From: Negativibacillus sp.
Lineage (GTDB): Bacteria; Bacillota; Clostridia; Oscillospirales; Ruminococcaceae
DNA: 32,375 nucleotides
Direction of reading: 5' to 3'
Assembly (NCBI GenBank): GCA_020024325.1
Contig: JAHHTY010000017.1
Coordinates: 1-32,375 of the forward strand
Shown piece by piece: positions 20,532 through 29,871 of this stretch (position 1 is the first letter of the stretch; every line of letters starts with the position of its first letter). The translations under genes and the position numbers were made by a program. The notes under the pieces are model-generated. The model was not told where the DNA came from and searched no databases. It was given only the letters and a program-made list of their open reading frames with translations.

Positions 20532-23084
20532 ATGCACAATCCCTCCAAAAACAGTATTATGAAAAGAAATATCGGTATCATTGCGATTGTACTGAGCGTT
20601 TTATGTAGTTCAGTGCTGATTATTCGTTTATTTTACTTGCAGATTATACAAGGAAATCAGTATAAACAGATGGCACTGAATCAGCAGCTAAGAGATACAA
20701 TCATTGCCCCTCACCGAGGATCAATCTATGATACTAATATGAAAACGCTTGCAACCAGCAAGACAGTATGGGACGTCGTATTAGAGCCGGCAAACCTGAG
20801 CAAGAAACAAGAAGTTCGAGAAAAAGAGCTAAAAATTTTGTGTGACCCTCAAACCGGAATTCCGGCTATTTTAGGGGTCAGTGAAGAAACAATTCGTGAA
20901 AAAGCAAAAAAAACAGACTCTTACTGGCAGGTGCTTGCTTATAAGGTTGAAAAGGAAAAGGCTGACGAAATAGAAGCTTTTGTTAAGGAAAATAATATAA
21001 AGTGTGTTACTCTAAGCCAAGGCAGTAAGAGAGTATACCCTTTTGATGATTTGGCAGCATCGGTTTTGGGCTTTGTTAACGCATACGATAACCGTGGTGC
21101 TTATGGTCTGGAGTCGTATTATAACAAGGTACTGACCGGAAGCGAAGGAAGAATTGTAGCGGCAAAAAATGGTCAGAACGGTGAAATGCCGTTTCAGTAT
21201 GAAAAGCTTTATGAATCACAAGACGGAAACTCTTTGGTCCTAACAATTGACGAAGTAATTCAGCACTTTGTAGAAAAGCATTTGGAAATTGCCGTTAACG
21301 AACATCAGGTTAAAAAAAGAGCTATCGGCGTTGTTATGGATGTGGACACCGGTGAGATTTTAGCAATGGCAAGTAAGCCTGACTTTGACCCAAACAATCC
21401 AAGACAATTAACCGATAAACAGGTAGTGCTGCGTTTGGAGAAAGAACTGCAAAAAAAGAGAGAGCAGGCATTTGCTCCAACAACAAATCAAACTCAGGAT
21501 GGACAGCAAAATGCGGAAAACTTAAATCAGATACCGCAGCAAGATAATACACAACAGCCGGATGTACAGCAGCAAAACCAGATGATCCAGCAAAATCAGC
21601 AAGGAATGATGACAATTGCGCCGCAATTAACAGTGGAAGAGGTTACAGAAGAAGATTTGCTGTATGATAATCTTTATTCCAGAGCTTTAAACGGTGGTAT
21701 GACCGAAGACGAGTTTGGGGAATGGCTGTTAGATGAACAAAACGGTCAGTGGAGAAATAAAGTTATTTCGGACCCATATGAACCGGGTTCCGTTTTTAAG
21801 TTGATTACAGCAGCATCGGCATTAGATACCGGCAGCGTTACATTAAACAGTAACTATTTCTGTATGGGATACAAAGAAGTAGCAGGAAATAAAATTCACT
21901 GTTGGAAACGAAGTGATGGCGGTCATGGCTATCAAAATTTAATGGAAGCGATGAAACACTCGTGCAACCCGGCGTTTATCGAGATTGGACAGCAGACGGG
22001 TGTAGAGAATTTTACAACCTATTTTGACCGCTTTGGTTTAGGTGATTTAACAGGAATCGACTTACCGGGTGAAGCAATGGGTATTCATTATACTGCTAAA
22101 AATATGGGAATTTCAGAGCTGAGCTCAAGTGCGTTTGGACAGACATTTAAAGTATCGGCAATTCAGCTGCTTACTGCTTTGTCAGCTTCGCTGAATGGCG
22201 GAAATCTGATGCAGCCGTATGTAGTAAAACAGGTTATCGACTCTGACCGAAACATTGTAGAAACCACACAGCCAATTGTAAAGCGTCAGGTTATTTCGGA
22301 AGAAACCTCCAACCTTGTTTGTTATTTGGGTGAACAGGTTGTAGCAGGAGGTTCTGATGCTTCCGGTAGAAATGCAGGAATCCCGGGTTATCGTATTGGT
22401 GGTAAAACAGGTACTTCCGAAAAGCTGGATAACTTTGATGAAAACGGTATTCAGTACGGAAACGTTCTGTCCTTCCTTGGCTTTGCTCCGGCAGATGATC
22501 CGAAAATTGCAGTTCTTGTTGCACTGGATGAACCGGTGGTTGGTAACGCACAGTCTTCTACCATTGCAGCTCCGGTAGTTGGTGCAATGCTGGAAGATAT
22601 TTTGCCATACCTTGGCTATGAACCCACCTTTACCGATGCACAAAAGGCAGAACAGGAAGAAGTTACCGTTCGCAACTATATTACCATGCAGCCGCATGAC
22701 GCACAAAGTTTGATTAGACGTGCAGGTTTAAAAACGGAAATTGTAGGTCGAGGAGTTACCGTTCTAAAACAGATTCCGGAAGCAGGAAAGTCATTACCAT
22801 ATGGCGGAACGGTTATCCTTTACACTGACAAGAAAGAAGCGGACAGCATTGCTACTGTTCCGGATGTTGTGGGACGCAGTGTCAGCGATGCAAATCAGCT
22901 GATTACCAATGCCGGATTTAATATCAACATTGTTGGAGAGGTCACAGAGGGCAAAGAGGAAATTGTTGTTACTCAAGATCCACCGGCAGGCTCTACGGCA
23001 AACACCGGTTCTATTGTTACAGTAAATGTCCAAAAAGAAGAATCGGAACAGCAGGAAGGTCAGACGGCACAGTCAGGGAATTAG
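20532..23084 (+). CDS. Class B penicillin-binding protein with PASTA domains (FtsI/SpoVD-like)
   Basis: This 850-residue septal or spore transpeptidase has one membrane anchor (about 12-35) and the dimerisation domain beginning RDTIIAPHRGSIYD. The transpeptidase domain carries SVFK (nucleophile S420, K423), SCN (S477-N479) and KTGT (625-628). Two PASTA domains follow at about 710-770 and 774-835. A Gln/Asn-rich insertion (residues about 317-358) sits before the catalytic domain and is unusual. With the FtsW-like partner downstream, it forms the SEDS/bPBP pair. Only one such PBP lies here, whereas B. subtilis has pbpB and spoVD, so the vegetative or sporulation role is undecided. ATG 20532 has AAGGA 12 bases upstream, a long spacing. 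Confidence 0.92.
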   Translation: MHNPSKNSIMKRNIGIIAIVLSVLCSSVLIIRLFYLQIIQGNQYKQMALNQQLRDTIIAPHRGSIYDTNMKTLATSKTVWDVVLEPANLSKKQEVREKELKILCDPQTGIPAILGVSEETIREKAKKTDSYWQVLAYKVEKEKADEIEAFVKENNIKCVTLSQGSKRVYPFDDLAASVLGFVNAYDNRGAYGLESYYNKVLTGSEGRIVAAKNGQNGEMPFQYEKLYESQDGNSLVLTIDEVIQHFVEKHLEIAVNEHQVKKRAIGVVMDVDTGEILAMASKPDFDPNNPRQLTDKQVVLRLEKELQKKREQAFAPTTNQTQDGQQNAENLNQIPQQDNTQQPDVQQQNQMIQQNQQGMMTIAPQLTVEEVTEEDLLYDNLYSRALNGGMTEDEFGEWLLDEQNGQWRNKVISDPYEPGSVFKLITAASALDTGSVTLNSNYFCMGYKEVAGNKIHCWKRSDGGHGYQNLMEAMKHSCNPAFIEIGQQTGVENFTTYFDRFGLGDLTGIDLPGEAMGIHYTAKNMGISELSSSAFGQTFKVSAIQLLTALSASLNGGNLMQPYVVKQVIDSDRNIVETTQPIVKRQVISEETSNLVCYLGEQVVAGGSDASGRNAGIPGYRIGGKTGTSEKLDNFDENGIQYGNVLSFLGFAPADDPKIAVLVALDEPVVGNAQSSTIAAPVVGAMLEDILPYLGYEPTFTDAQKAEQEEVTVRNYITMQPHDAQSLIRRAGLKTEIVGRGVTVLKQIPEAGKSLPYGGTVILYTDKKEADSIATVPDVVGRSVSDANQLITNAGFNINIVGEVTEGKEEIVVTQDPPAGSTANTGSIVTVNVQKEESEQQEGQTAQSGN

Positions 23085-23122
23085 ATTTTGCTTTTTCGGC
23101 AAAAGTGTGAGGTATGATAAAG

Positions 23123-24589
23123 ATGGATTTAAGAGAGCTTTTTTCGGAGATTTTCCCGGGAAATAATCTTCCAAGACAGCAGGTCAGTTCCATTACCTGC
23201 GATTCAAGACAGGTGAAAAAAGGCAGCGTTTTTGTTTGCATTAAAGGAAGCATGGGGGATGGGCATCAGCACATCACCCATGCCCTCAGCAGAGGGGCAC
23301 AACTGGTGGTTGCCCAACATGACTGTAAAATACCAAATCAGCTGATATTTCAGGATACCAGAGAAGTTTACAGCCGCCTGTGTGCTGCTTTCTTCGGCCA
23401 TCCGTCCAGAAAGTTAAAAATGATTGCCGTTACCGGAACAAACGGAAAAACCACCACCACATGGCTGGTTCATCATGCACTGTGTACATTGGGAGTTCAG
23501 GCAGGACTGATTGGGACGATTTGTAATAAAATTGGGAAAGAGCTTCAATTTCCATCAAAATATACAACGCCGGATGCCTGGGAGCTTCAGGAAATGCTTG
23601 CCAGAATGGTGAAAGCCGGCTGCAATTATGTTGTTTTGGAAGCATCTTCTCAGGCCATCGAGCAAAAAAGGCTGTATGGATGCAATTTTGCCTGTTCGGT
23701 ATTCACCAATCTGACACCGGAACACCTGGATTATCACCTTGATGTAGAAAGTTACTATCAAGCAAAGAAAAAGCTTTTTTGCCAGTCATCTTCAGCAGCG
23801 GTGAATTTAAACTCCGATTATGGAAAGCGGTTGTTTTGCGAATTACAATCACAGGATGAAAACAACAAAATGCCGATTCTGTCTTTTGGAACAGACACAC
23901 AAGGGGATTTAATTGCACAGGATGTACAGATTTATTCTAACCGATGCGAGTGCAATGTGATGTTTAAGCAGGAGGAAGCCTCTGCTGTTTTACATCTTCC
24001 GGGTGAGTTTTCGGTGGAAAATTTGCTGGGAGCAGTGGCAGCACTTCTTCGCTGCGGATTTCCTTTTCAAAAGTCTGTAGATGCAGTGTGCAGTTGTAAG
24101 GGGGTTCCCGGCAGAACAGAGGTATGTGTTAGCGATGGAAAAATTACAGTTTTGAGAGATTATGCACATACTCCCGATAGTTTAGAGAAAGTACTTAGGA
24201 GCATAAAAAAATTTTGTAAGGGTAGAATGATTGTGGTATTCGGTTGCCCGGGAAGAAGAGACCGAATGAAACGCCCATTGATGGCAAAAGCAGTTTGTGA
24301 AAATGCAGACCTTATAGTTATGACATCGGATAATCCGAGAGAAGATCCTATCAAACAAATTTTTGAAGATGCAATGCCTGGTCTGTACCCGGCAGGAAAA
24401 CGTGCAAGGATAATAGAGGATAGAACACAAGCGATTGTGTGGGCATTAGAAAACAGTCGTCCGGGTGACATAATTTTGTTGGCAGGGAAAGGACACGAGG
24501 ACTATCAGGTTTTAAAAGACAGAACAATTTATTTTAACGAGAAAGAATTGGTGCAATCACTTTTTCATACAATAAAAGATGGTATATAG
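23123..24589 (+). CDS. murE: UDP-MurNAc-L-Ala-D-Glu:meso-diaminopimelate ligase MurE
   Basis: This 488-residue cytosolic Mur ligase adds the third stem residue. The ATP-binding loop is GTNGKTTTT (about 105-113), the first domain has TCDSRQVKKGSVFVCIKG, and the C-terminal domain has DYAHTPDSLEKVL. The amino-acid signature DNPR (403-406, TSDNPREDP) indicates meso-diaminopimelate rather than lysine. ATG 23123 is chosen because GAGG lies at a normal distance. ATG 23114 is in frame but only one base from that GAGG. It follows the PBP gene by 38 bases. The C-terminus has the usual GKGHEDYQ motif. Confidence 0.95.
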   Translation: MDLRELFSEIFPGNNLPRQQVSSITCDSRQVKKGSVFVCIKGSMGDGHQHITHALSRGAQLVVAQHDCKIPNQLIFQDTREVYSRLCAAFFGHPSRKLKMIAVTGTNGKTTTTWLVHHALCTLGVQAGLIGTICNKIGKELQFPSKYTTPDAWELQEMLARMVKAGCNYVVLEASSQAIEQKRLYGCNFACSVFTNLTPEHLDYHLDVESYYQAKKKLFCQSSSAAVNLNSDYGKRLFCELQSQDENNKMPILSFGTDTQGDLIAQDVQIYSNRCECNVMFKQEEASAVLHLPGEFSVENLLGAVAALLRCGFPFQKSVDAVCSCKGVPGRTEVCVSDGKITVLRDYAHTPDSLEKVLRSIKKFCKGRMIVVFGCPGRRDRMKRPLMAKAVCENADLIVMTSDNPREDPIKQIFEDAMPGLYPAGKRARIIEDRTQAIVWALENSRPGDIILLAGKGHEDYQVLKDRTIYFNEKELVQSLFHTIKDGI

Positions 24590-24643
24590 AGAAAGAAATA
24601 AATCATAGCAATTCTAAAAAAGGATTCTATTTAAAATATAATG

Positions 24644-24652
24644 TGATATAAT
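24644..24652 (+). promoter_or_regulatory. Candidate internal promoter ahead of murF
   Basis: TGA followed by a perfect TATAAT (24647-24652) makes an extended -10 in the 154-base murE-murF gap. No good -35 is evident. It could give murF-mraY-ftsW-murG an extra input. Confidence 0.5.
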
Positions 24653-24698
24653 GAGGGTCTATGGGCATATCTGTTTTGTGTCGTAGAAATAAAGACTA

Positions 24699-24717
24699 GG
24701 CTATCACTAAAATAGCC
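24699..24717 (+). other. Small hairpin in the murF leader
   Basis: GGCTAT (24699-24704) and ATAGCC (24712-24717) form a 6-bp stem, ending about ten bases before the GGAGGG ribosome site of murF. It has no T run, so it is more likely an RNA structure than a terminator. Confidence 0.35.
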
Positions 24718-24743
24718 CGAGAGGATTTGGAGGGTACTTTATT

Positions 24744-26171
24744 ATGATGCCAATGACATTGGAAGAGATCGCACAGGCGGTCGGATGTAAAAAAGATTAT
24801 TTTTGGGGTAATAAGGTAAAGATTACAGCAATCTCAACCGATTCTCGTCCACAGCCGGAGGACGGAGATAAAGAAGGATGCCTGTTTGTTGCACTGCGAG
24901 GTGAAAACTTCGATGGTCACCAGTATACAGGAGCAGCTTTGAGAAATAAGGCATCTTATGCTCTGGTAGATGAAAAAGGTGCAGCAGAATTTTGTCAGGA
25001 CATTCCGAAAGAACAGCTTATTGTCTGCAACGATACTGAGCAGGGCTTTTTGGATTTAGCGGGTTACTACCGCAATAAATTTAACTTTCGTATGGTAGCT
25101 ATTACAGGAAGTGTTGGAAAAACAACAACAAAAGAGATGATTGCACAGGTGCTTTCGGCACAGTACGAAACCTTAAAGACACAAGGTAACTTTAACAATC
25201 GTGTAGGATTGCCGAAAACTTTGTTTCATCTGGATGACACCATCCAAACAGCAGTGTTGGAAATGGGTATGAACAGCTTTGGTGAAATTTCCGACATGAC
25301 CCGCAGGGCAAAACCGGACCTTGCAGTCATTACCAACATCGGTGTTGCGCATATTGAATATCTTGGAAGCCGAGAAGGAATTTTAAAGGCAAAGCTGGAA
25401 ATTGTAGAGGGTATGAAAGAAGGCTCCCCACTGATTTTAAACCACGATGATGATCTTTTAGCATCATTGGAATCTCAAAACATGAAGGTTATCTATTATG
25501 GGTTGGAAAGTGATGGGTGTGATATAAAGGGTAAAGATGTTTGCGAAGAAGAAAATAAAACTTCTTTTACCATTGTTTGTGAAGGAAAAGAATATCCTGC
25601 TGTTATTCCAACCATCGGCAGACACAATGTTTTAAACGCCCTGGCTGCCTTTGCAGTTGGCAGAGAGTTTCACATGGACCCACAGATTATTATAAAGGCA
25701 TTGACAGGATATAAACCTTCGGGAATGCGTCAAAAGGTTGTGGAACGTCACGGAATTTGTGTAGTCGAAGATTGTTATAATGCAGGTCCGGATTCAATGA
25801 GAGCTGCAATTAAAGCTTTCGGTTCAATGAAACGCCCCAAAAAGGGAGCTAGCAGAAAAATCCTGATTATGGGTGATATGCTGGAGTTGGGAGATTACTC
25901 GCAGCAAGCACATTACGAGTCAGGTCAATGTGCAGCAAGAGAAGACATTGACATTATCTATTGTTATGGCAAAGAGTCTTTGGCAACCAGCCAAGGAGCA
26001 ATAGAAGCTTGCAGTGGAAAAAACAACAAGACCATTCTTCATTTTACCGATAAAGAAGAAATGACACGCAGCCTGCTGTCTATGGTTCGGCAGGGAGATA
26101 TCCTTTGGTTTAAAGCAAGCAGAGGAATGAAGCTGGAAGAAGTGCTCTCCCGTTTATATGAGCGTTTTTAA
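24744..26171 (+). CDS. murF: UDP-MurNAc-tripeptide:D-Ala-D-Ala ligase MurF
   Basis: This 475-residue Mur ligase completes the pentapeptide by adding D-Ala-D-Ala. It shows the N-terminal UDP-MurNAc domain (TDSRPQPEDG, CLFVALRGENFDGH), the P-loop TGSVGKTTTKEM (121-132), KTQGNFNNRVGLPKTL, the central VLEMGMNSFGEI and the C-terminal EDCYNAGPDSMRAA and MGDMLELG. All are typical of MurF. GGAGGG precedes ATG 24744; a second ATG follows directly. It lies after a 154-base gap with its own promoter candidate and is followed by mraY after 43 bases. Confidence 0.95.
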   Translation: MMPMTLEEIAQAVGCKKDYFWGNKVKITAISTDSRPQPEDGDKEGCLFVALRGENFDGHQYTGAALRNKASYALVDEKGAAEFCQDIPKEQLIVCNDTEQGFLDLAGYYRNKFNFRMVAITGSVGKTTTKEMIAQVLSAQYETLKTQGNFNNRVGLPKTLFHLDDTIQTAVLEMGMNSFGEISDMTRRAKPDLAVITNIGVAHIEYLGSREGILKAKLEIVEGMKEGSPLILNHDDDLLASLESQNMKVIYYGLESDGCDIKGKDVCEEENKTSFTIVCEGKEYPAVIPTIGRHNVLNALAAFAVGREFHMDPQIIIKALTGYKPSGMRQKVVERHGICVVEDCYNAGPDSMRAAIKAFGSMKRPKKGASRKILIMGDMLELGDYSQQAHYESGQCAAREDIDIIYCYGKESLATSQGAIEACSGKNNKTILHFTDKEEMTRSLLSMVRQGDILWFKASRGMKLEEVLSRLYERF

Positions 26172-26214
26172 TGATATACCAGCTGATGCAAAAAGAAAGG
26201 ATTGACAGAATAAG

Positions 26215-27213
26215 ATGAATTTTATCGCTTTACTGGTGACACTGGTTGCCGCATTTTTGATTTCTTCGGTGATTGGCATTTGGCTGATTCCGTTTTTGCA
26301 TAAACTGCACTATGGACAGACAATACTGGATATAGGTCCGTCATGGCATAAAAGCAAACAGGGAACACCCACAATGGGCGGCATTATGTTTATTATCGGT
26401 ATTCTGATTGCCTGTGCTGTTGGATGGTGCACCATTCGTTTTTCTTCTCAGGGTCTTGCAGATGCTTCCGGTCACGGCACTTTTTACCTGGTAGCCGGTT
26501 TGTTATTGTCACTGGGATTTGGTGCGATTGGATTTATAGATGATTATATCAAGGTTGTTAAAAAAAGAAACTTGGGTTTAAAAGCATGGCAGAAATCGGC
26601 AGCACAGCTGCTGATAGGAGTTTTATATTTGGCAGCAGAGTATTTCTTTGCACACACAACCATGATTTGGATTCCGTTCTTTGAAGAGGTTAATGTTGGG
26701 ATTTTTTATTATCCGATTATGCTCTTCATTATTGTTGGTGCTGTAAACTCGGTAAACCTTACCGATGGCATCGACGGTCTTGCCGCTTCTGTAACAATGG
26801 TAGCGGGTATGGGATTTATGGTAATTGCAGCAATCCAAAGCTTTGTTCAGATGAATCTGATGGCAGCAGCTCTTGCAGGCGGATGTTTGGGTTTCTTAGT
26901 GTGGAATTTTCATCCGGCGAAAGTATTTATGGGTGATACCGGCTCCTTGTTTTTAGGTGGCATGGTAGTTGCATTGGCATTTGGTTTAAGAATGCCGGTT
27001 ATTCTGCTTTTTGTAGGTATTGTTTATGTTATAGAAACCCTTTCGGACATTATCCAAATCGGCAGTGTAAAGCTGACCGGCAAAAGGGTATTTAAGATGG
27101 CACCGATTCACCATCATTTTGAGATGTCTGGCTGGAGTGAGGTGAAAATTGTTGCTGTTTTTTCCGCAGTAACAGCAGCCGGATGTTTATTGGCAGTGTT
27201 GTCGCTGCTGTAA
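26215..27213 (+). CDS. mraY: Phospho-MurNAc-pentapeptide transferase MraY
   Basis: This 332-residue enzyme with about ten membrane helices makes lipid I from UDP-MurNAc-pentapeptide and undecaprenyl phosphate. Family signatures are intact: KQGTPTMGGIMF (49-59), the Mg-binding DD pair at 109-110 (FIDDYIKVVKKRNLGL), NLTDGIDGLA, FMGDTGSLFLGG and the C-terminal APIHHHFEMSGWSE. The ribosome site AAAGGA is about 13 bases from the ATG. The next gene is ftsW, so murD, which commonly lies between these two, is not here. Confidence 0.96.
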   Translation: MNFIALLVTLVAAFLISSVIGIWLIPFLHKLHYGQTILDIGPSWHKSKQGTPTMGGIMFIIGILIACAVGWCTIRFSSQGLADASGHGTFYLVAGLLLSLGFGAIGFIDDYIKVVKKRNLGLKAWQKSAAQLLIGVLYLAAEYFFAHTTMIWIPFFEEVNVGIFYYPIMLFIIVGAVNSVNLTDGIDGLAASVTMVAGMGFMVIAAIQSFVQMNLMAAALAGGCLGFLVWNFHPAKVFMGDTGSLFLGGMVVALAFGLRMPVILLFVGIVYVIETLSDIIQIGSVKLTGKRVFKMAPIHHHFEMSGWSEVKIVAVFSAVTAAGCLLAVLSLL

Positions 27214-27254
27214 ATTTAAAGCAATAGTTTAAGTAGGAAAGGCGGCGAAAACGA

Positions 27255-28586
27255 TTGAAAAAACGGCAGGAACATTCCGCTTCTAAAAAAGGACGTACAA
27301 AAGAAAATACAAAAAAAAGCGGCAATGTGGTGGCATACCCCAATAGAAGACAGTACAGCCGCCCGACAACTAGCGCAAAAAAAACACAAATGGCAATAAA
27401 AAGTCGGTCAGGCAAAGATTCGGCACAAAGCGTCAAACATATCAGGAATCATAAAATACCTCCAATCTATCTTTGGGGAGATTTTGATATTCCGTTTTTG
27501 CTGCTGACACTTGCATTGTTGGGATTCGGTCTGGTCATGCTGTTTTCATCCAGCTATGCAAGGGCTTATTTTTATAAAGATAGTAGTTTTTATTATATTC
27601 GACGTCAGATAATTTGGTCCATCATTGGCATTATAGGTATGGTTGCAGCATCCTTTATCAATTACCATTGGTTAAGACGTTTTTCATGGCCGTTGTATGC
27701 TGTATCCATTGCCCTGTGTATGGCGTGTTATTTGTTTGAAGCAGAAAACGGTGCCAGACGTTGGGTAAGGATCGGTCCGGTTAACTTTCAGCCGTCTGAG
27801 GTAGCAAAGTTTGCCCTGATTTTATTATTTGCTCATTTGATGAGCAAGGATCAGGATAAGATGAATCGTCTGTGGGAGGGCACCATCCGTTACCTTATGC
27901 TGTTTGCTGTGATAGCAGCAGTTGTTGTAATGCAGCCTCACTTATCAGCAACACTTTTGTTAGCAGGTATTACAGTGGCAATGCTTTTTGTTGGAGGCGC
28001 AAAGCTGCAGCACCTAATTACAATTGGAGCAGTTGGTCTTGCGGGTATTGCGGCATTGGTTTTCACGTTGTGGGGATTTTTCTCGGAGCAATTTGCTCAC
28101 GTTTTGGTTCGAATGACCTATTGGCTTGACCCGTTTTCCACTACCGACTGGGGCGCATATCAGACACAGCAATCGTTGATGGCGATTGGCTCAGGTGGTT
28201 TATTGGGAGTAGGTTTAGGTGAATCCAGACAGAAGCAGCTTTATCTGCCGGAGGTTCAAAATGACTTTGTATTTGCTATCGTCTGCGAAGAACTTGGTTT
28301 TGTGGGTGCTTGCATCATCATCATTTTGTTTGCGTTGCTGATTTGGCGAGGCTACACCATCGCCCTGCACGCAAAAGACAGATTTGGCGCTTTAATTGCA
28401 GTTGGTATCACCACCCAGATTGGTCTGCAAGCTATTTTGAATATTGCAGTAGTAACAAACACGATCCCAAACACCGGAATCAGCTTGCCTATGTTCTCTT
28501 ATGGAGGAACATCGCTTTGTATGATTTTGGGTGAGTTGGGAATCCTGCTGGCAGTTTCAAGGCAGGGAAATTATGAGAAGGAATGA
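27255..28586 (+). CDS. ftsW: Peptidoglycan polymerase FtsW (SEDS family)
   Basis: This 443-residue SEDS glycosyltransferase polymerises lipid II at the septum with the class B PBP encoded upstream. A long, strongly basic cytoplasmic extension (residues 1-70, Lys/Arg/Ser-rich) precedes about ten membrane helices. Typical motifs are FSSSYARAYF, GARRWVRIGPVNFQPSEVAKFALIL, the W-D-x-x-Q-T-x-x-S-like region (TTDWGAYQTQQSLMAIGSGGLLGVGLGES) and LPMFSYGGTSL. SpoVE, the sporulation paralogue, cannot be excluded from sequence alone. The start is TTG 27255 with AAAGGCGGCG upstream; no in-frame ATG lies near. The poly-A-rich start region encodes the basic tail. Confidence 0.93.
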   Translation: MKKRQEHSASKKGRTKENTKKSGNVVAYPNRRQYSRPTTSAKKTQMAIKSRSGKDSAQSVKHIRNHKIPPIYLWGDFDIPFLLLTLALLGFGLVMLFSSSYARAYFYKDSSFYYIRRQIIWSIIGIIGMVAASFINYHWLRRFSWPLYAVSIALCMACYLFEAENGARRWVRIGPVNFQPSEVAKFALILLFAHLMSKDQDKMNRLWEGTIRYLMLFAVIAAVVVMQPHLSATLLLAGITVAMLFVGGAKLQHLITIGAVGLAGIAALVFTLWGFFSEQFAHVLVRMTYWLDPFSTTDWGAYQTQQSLMAIGSGGLLGVGLGESRQKQLYLPEVQNDFVFAIVCEELGFVGACIIIILFALLIWRGYTIALHAKDRFGALIAVGITTQIGLQAILNIAVVTNTIPNTGISLPMFSYGGTSLCMILGELGILLAVSRQGNYEKE

Positions 28587-28604
28587 CGGAGGGAATCAGA
28601 GAGA

Positions 28605-29747
28605 ATGAAAGTTTTGTTTGCCTGTGGAGGAACAGGAGGACACATCAATCCGGCAATTGCAATTGCTTCCACTTTAAAAGCAAAGCAGCCGGACGCTCAA
28701 ATTTTGTTTGCCGGAAACCCAAAAGGAATGGAGGCAAAGCTGGTTCCTCAAGCCGGATTTGATTTTGCACCAATTATCATTAAAGGTTTCCAAAGAAAAT
28801 TGACTTGGTTTAATATTAAGTACAACATTTCGTCACTGTTTTATCTGACCACGGCATCGACAAGATCAAAAAAATTGATAGAAAATTTTAATCCGGACCT
28901 TGTTGTGGGGACAGGGGGTTATGTCAGTGGCCCAATTCTTCGCAAGGCAGCACAGATGGGCATTAAAACAGTATCCCATGAATCGAATGCTTTTCCGGGT
29001 GTAACAACAAAACTCCTTTCAAAATATGTAGATGAAATTTTGCTTGCAGTTCCGGAAGCTAAAAAATATCTTGATCCTAAATGCCGTGAGGTTATTGTGG
29101 GGAATCCTGTCAGGGAGTCAATTGTCTATGCAGATAGAACAAAAGCAAGGGAAAAACTGGGTATAGGCGATAAAATTTGCATTGTTTCTTTTGGCGGCAG
29201 TCAGGGAGCACACCGATTAAATCAGGCGATGGCAGACCTGATAGCATGGCATACCAAGCCGGAAAGCTCTTTTGAAGGGAGAATTCACCATATCCATGCA
29301 ACAGGAAAATATGGGGTGGAGGATTTTCCGCAGATGCTTACCGAGCGTGGGGCTGTTTTCCAAAAAAATCCGAATGTGGATATTCGGGAATATATCAATG
29401 ATATGGATGACTGCCTTGCAGCTGCTGATTTGGTAATTTGTCGTGCCGGGGCATCCACCCTTTCGGAGCTGGAAGCAGCAGGCAGAGCCTCTATCTTGAT
29501 TCCATCTCCAAATGTTGCAGAAAACCACCAGTATCATAATGGAATGGTTTTGGTAAAAAATCAGGCAGCAGTGCTGATTGAGGAAAAAAACCTGACAGGA
29601 GAGCTGTTGTGCAGCACTGTGGAAGATTTGGCAAAAGACCCGAAGCGTTTACGCGAGCTGGGTCAGAATGCCCAAAAATTGGCAATGATTGATGCAAACG
29701 AAAAAATTTACGAGGAACTCATGCGAGTTCTGCGTTCTGCTAATTGA
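28605..29747 (+). CDS. murG: UDP-GlcNAc:lipid I N-acetylglucosaminyltransferase MurG
   Basis: This 380-residue GT-B enzyme on the inner membrane face converts lipid I to lipid II. The N-terminal GGTGGHINPAIAIA loop (8-21) and the VGTGGYVSGPILRKA segment bind lipid I phosphate. The C-terminal half carries FGGSQGAHRLNQ and the nucleotide-sugar site CRAGASTLSELEAAGRASIL followed by AENHQYHNG. The motif set is complete. GGAGGG precedes ATG 28605, 18 bases after ftsW, so the two are tightly coupled. It is slightly longer than E. coli MurG (355). Confidence 0.95.
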   Translation: MKVLFACGGTGGHINPAIAIASTLKAKQPDAQILFAGNPKGMEAKLVPQAGFDFAPIIIKGFQRKLTWFNIKYNISSLFYLTTASTRSKKLIENFNPDLVVGTGGYVSGPILRKAAQMGIKTVSHESNAFPGVTTKLLSKYVDEILLAVPEAKKYLDPKCREVIVGNPVRESIVYADRTKAREKLGIGDKICIVSFGGSQGAHRLNQAMADLIAWHTKPESSFEGRIHHIHATGKYGVEDFPQMLTERGAVFQKNPNVDIREYINDMDDCLAAADLVICRAGASTLSELEAAGRASILIPSPNVAENHQYHNGMVLVKNQAAVLIEEKNLTGELLCSTVEDLAKDPKRLRELGQNAQKLAMIDANEKIYEELMRVLRSAN

Positions 29748-29871
29748 TATGGAATAGAGAAAACACCGCGTTTTTCCTGTAAAATCTCATAAAATACAAC
29801 CAAAGGTACCAAATCCGCACCAATAGCATAGGATAGCTTTGTAGAGCAGACTATGTAGAAAGGGTGCGTGA

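Noticed and set aside
22182..22706. 174-codon minus-strand open frame inside the PBP gene
   Set aside because: Antisense to the KTGT-bearing transpeptidase domain; Cys/Asn-rich, non-protein-like composition.
27255..27420. Frameshift in the A-rich start of ftsW
   Set aside because: The poly-A runs looked like possible slip sites, but one frame reads through as a basic tail into the membrane domain, so no frameshift is needed.
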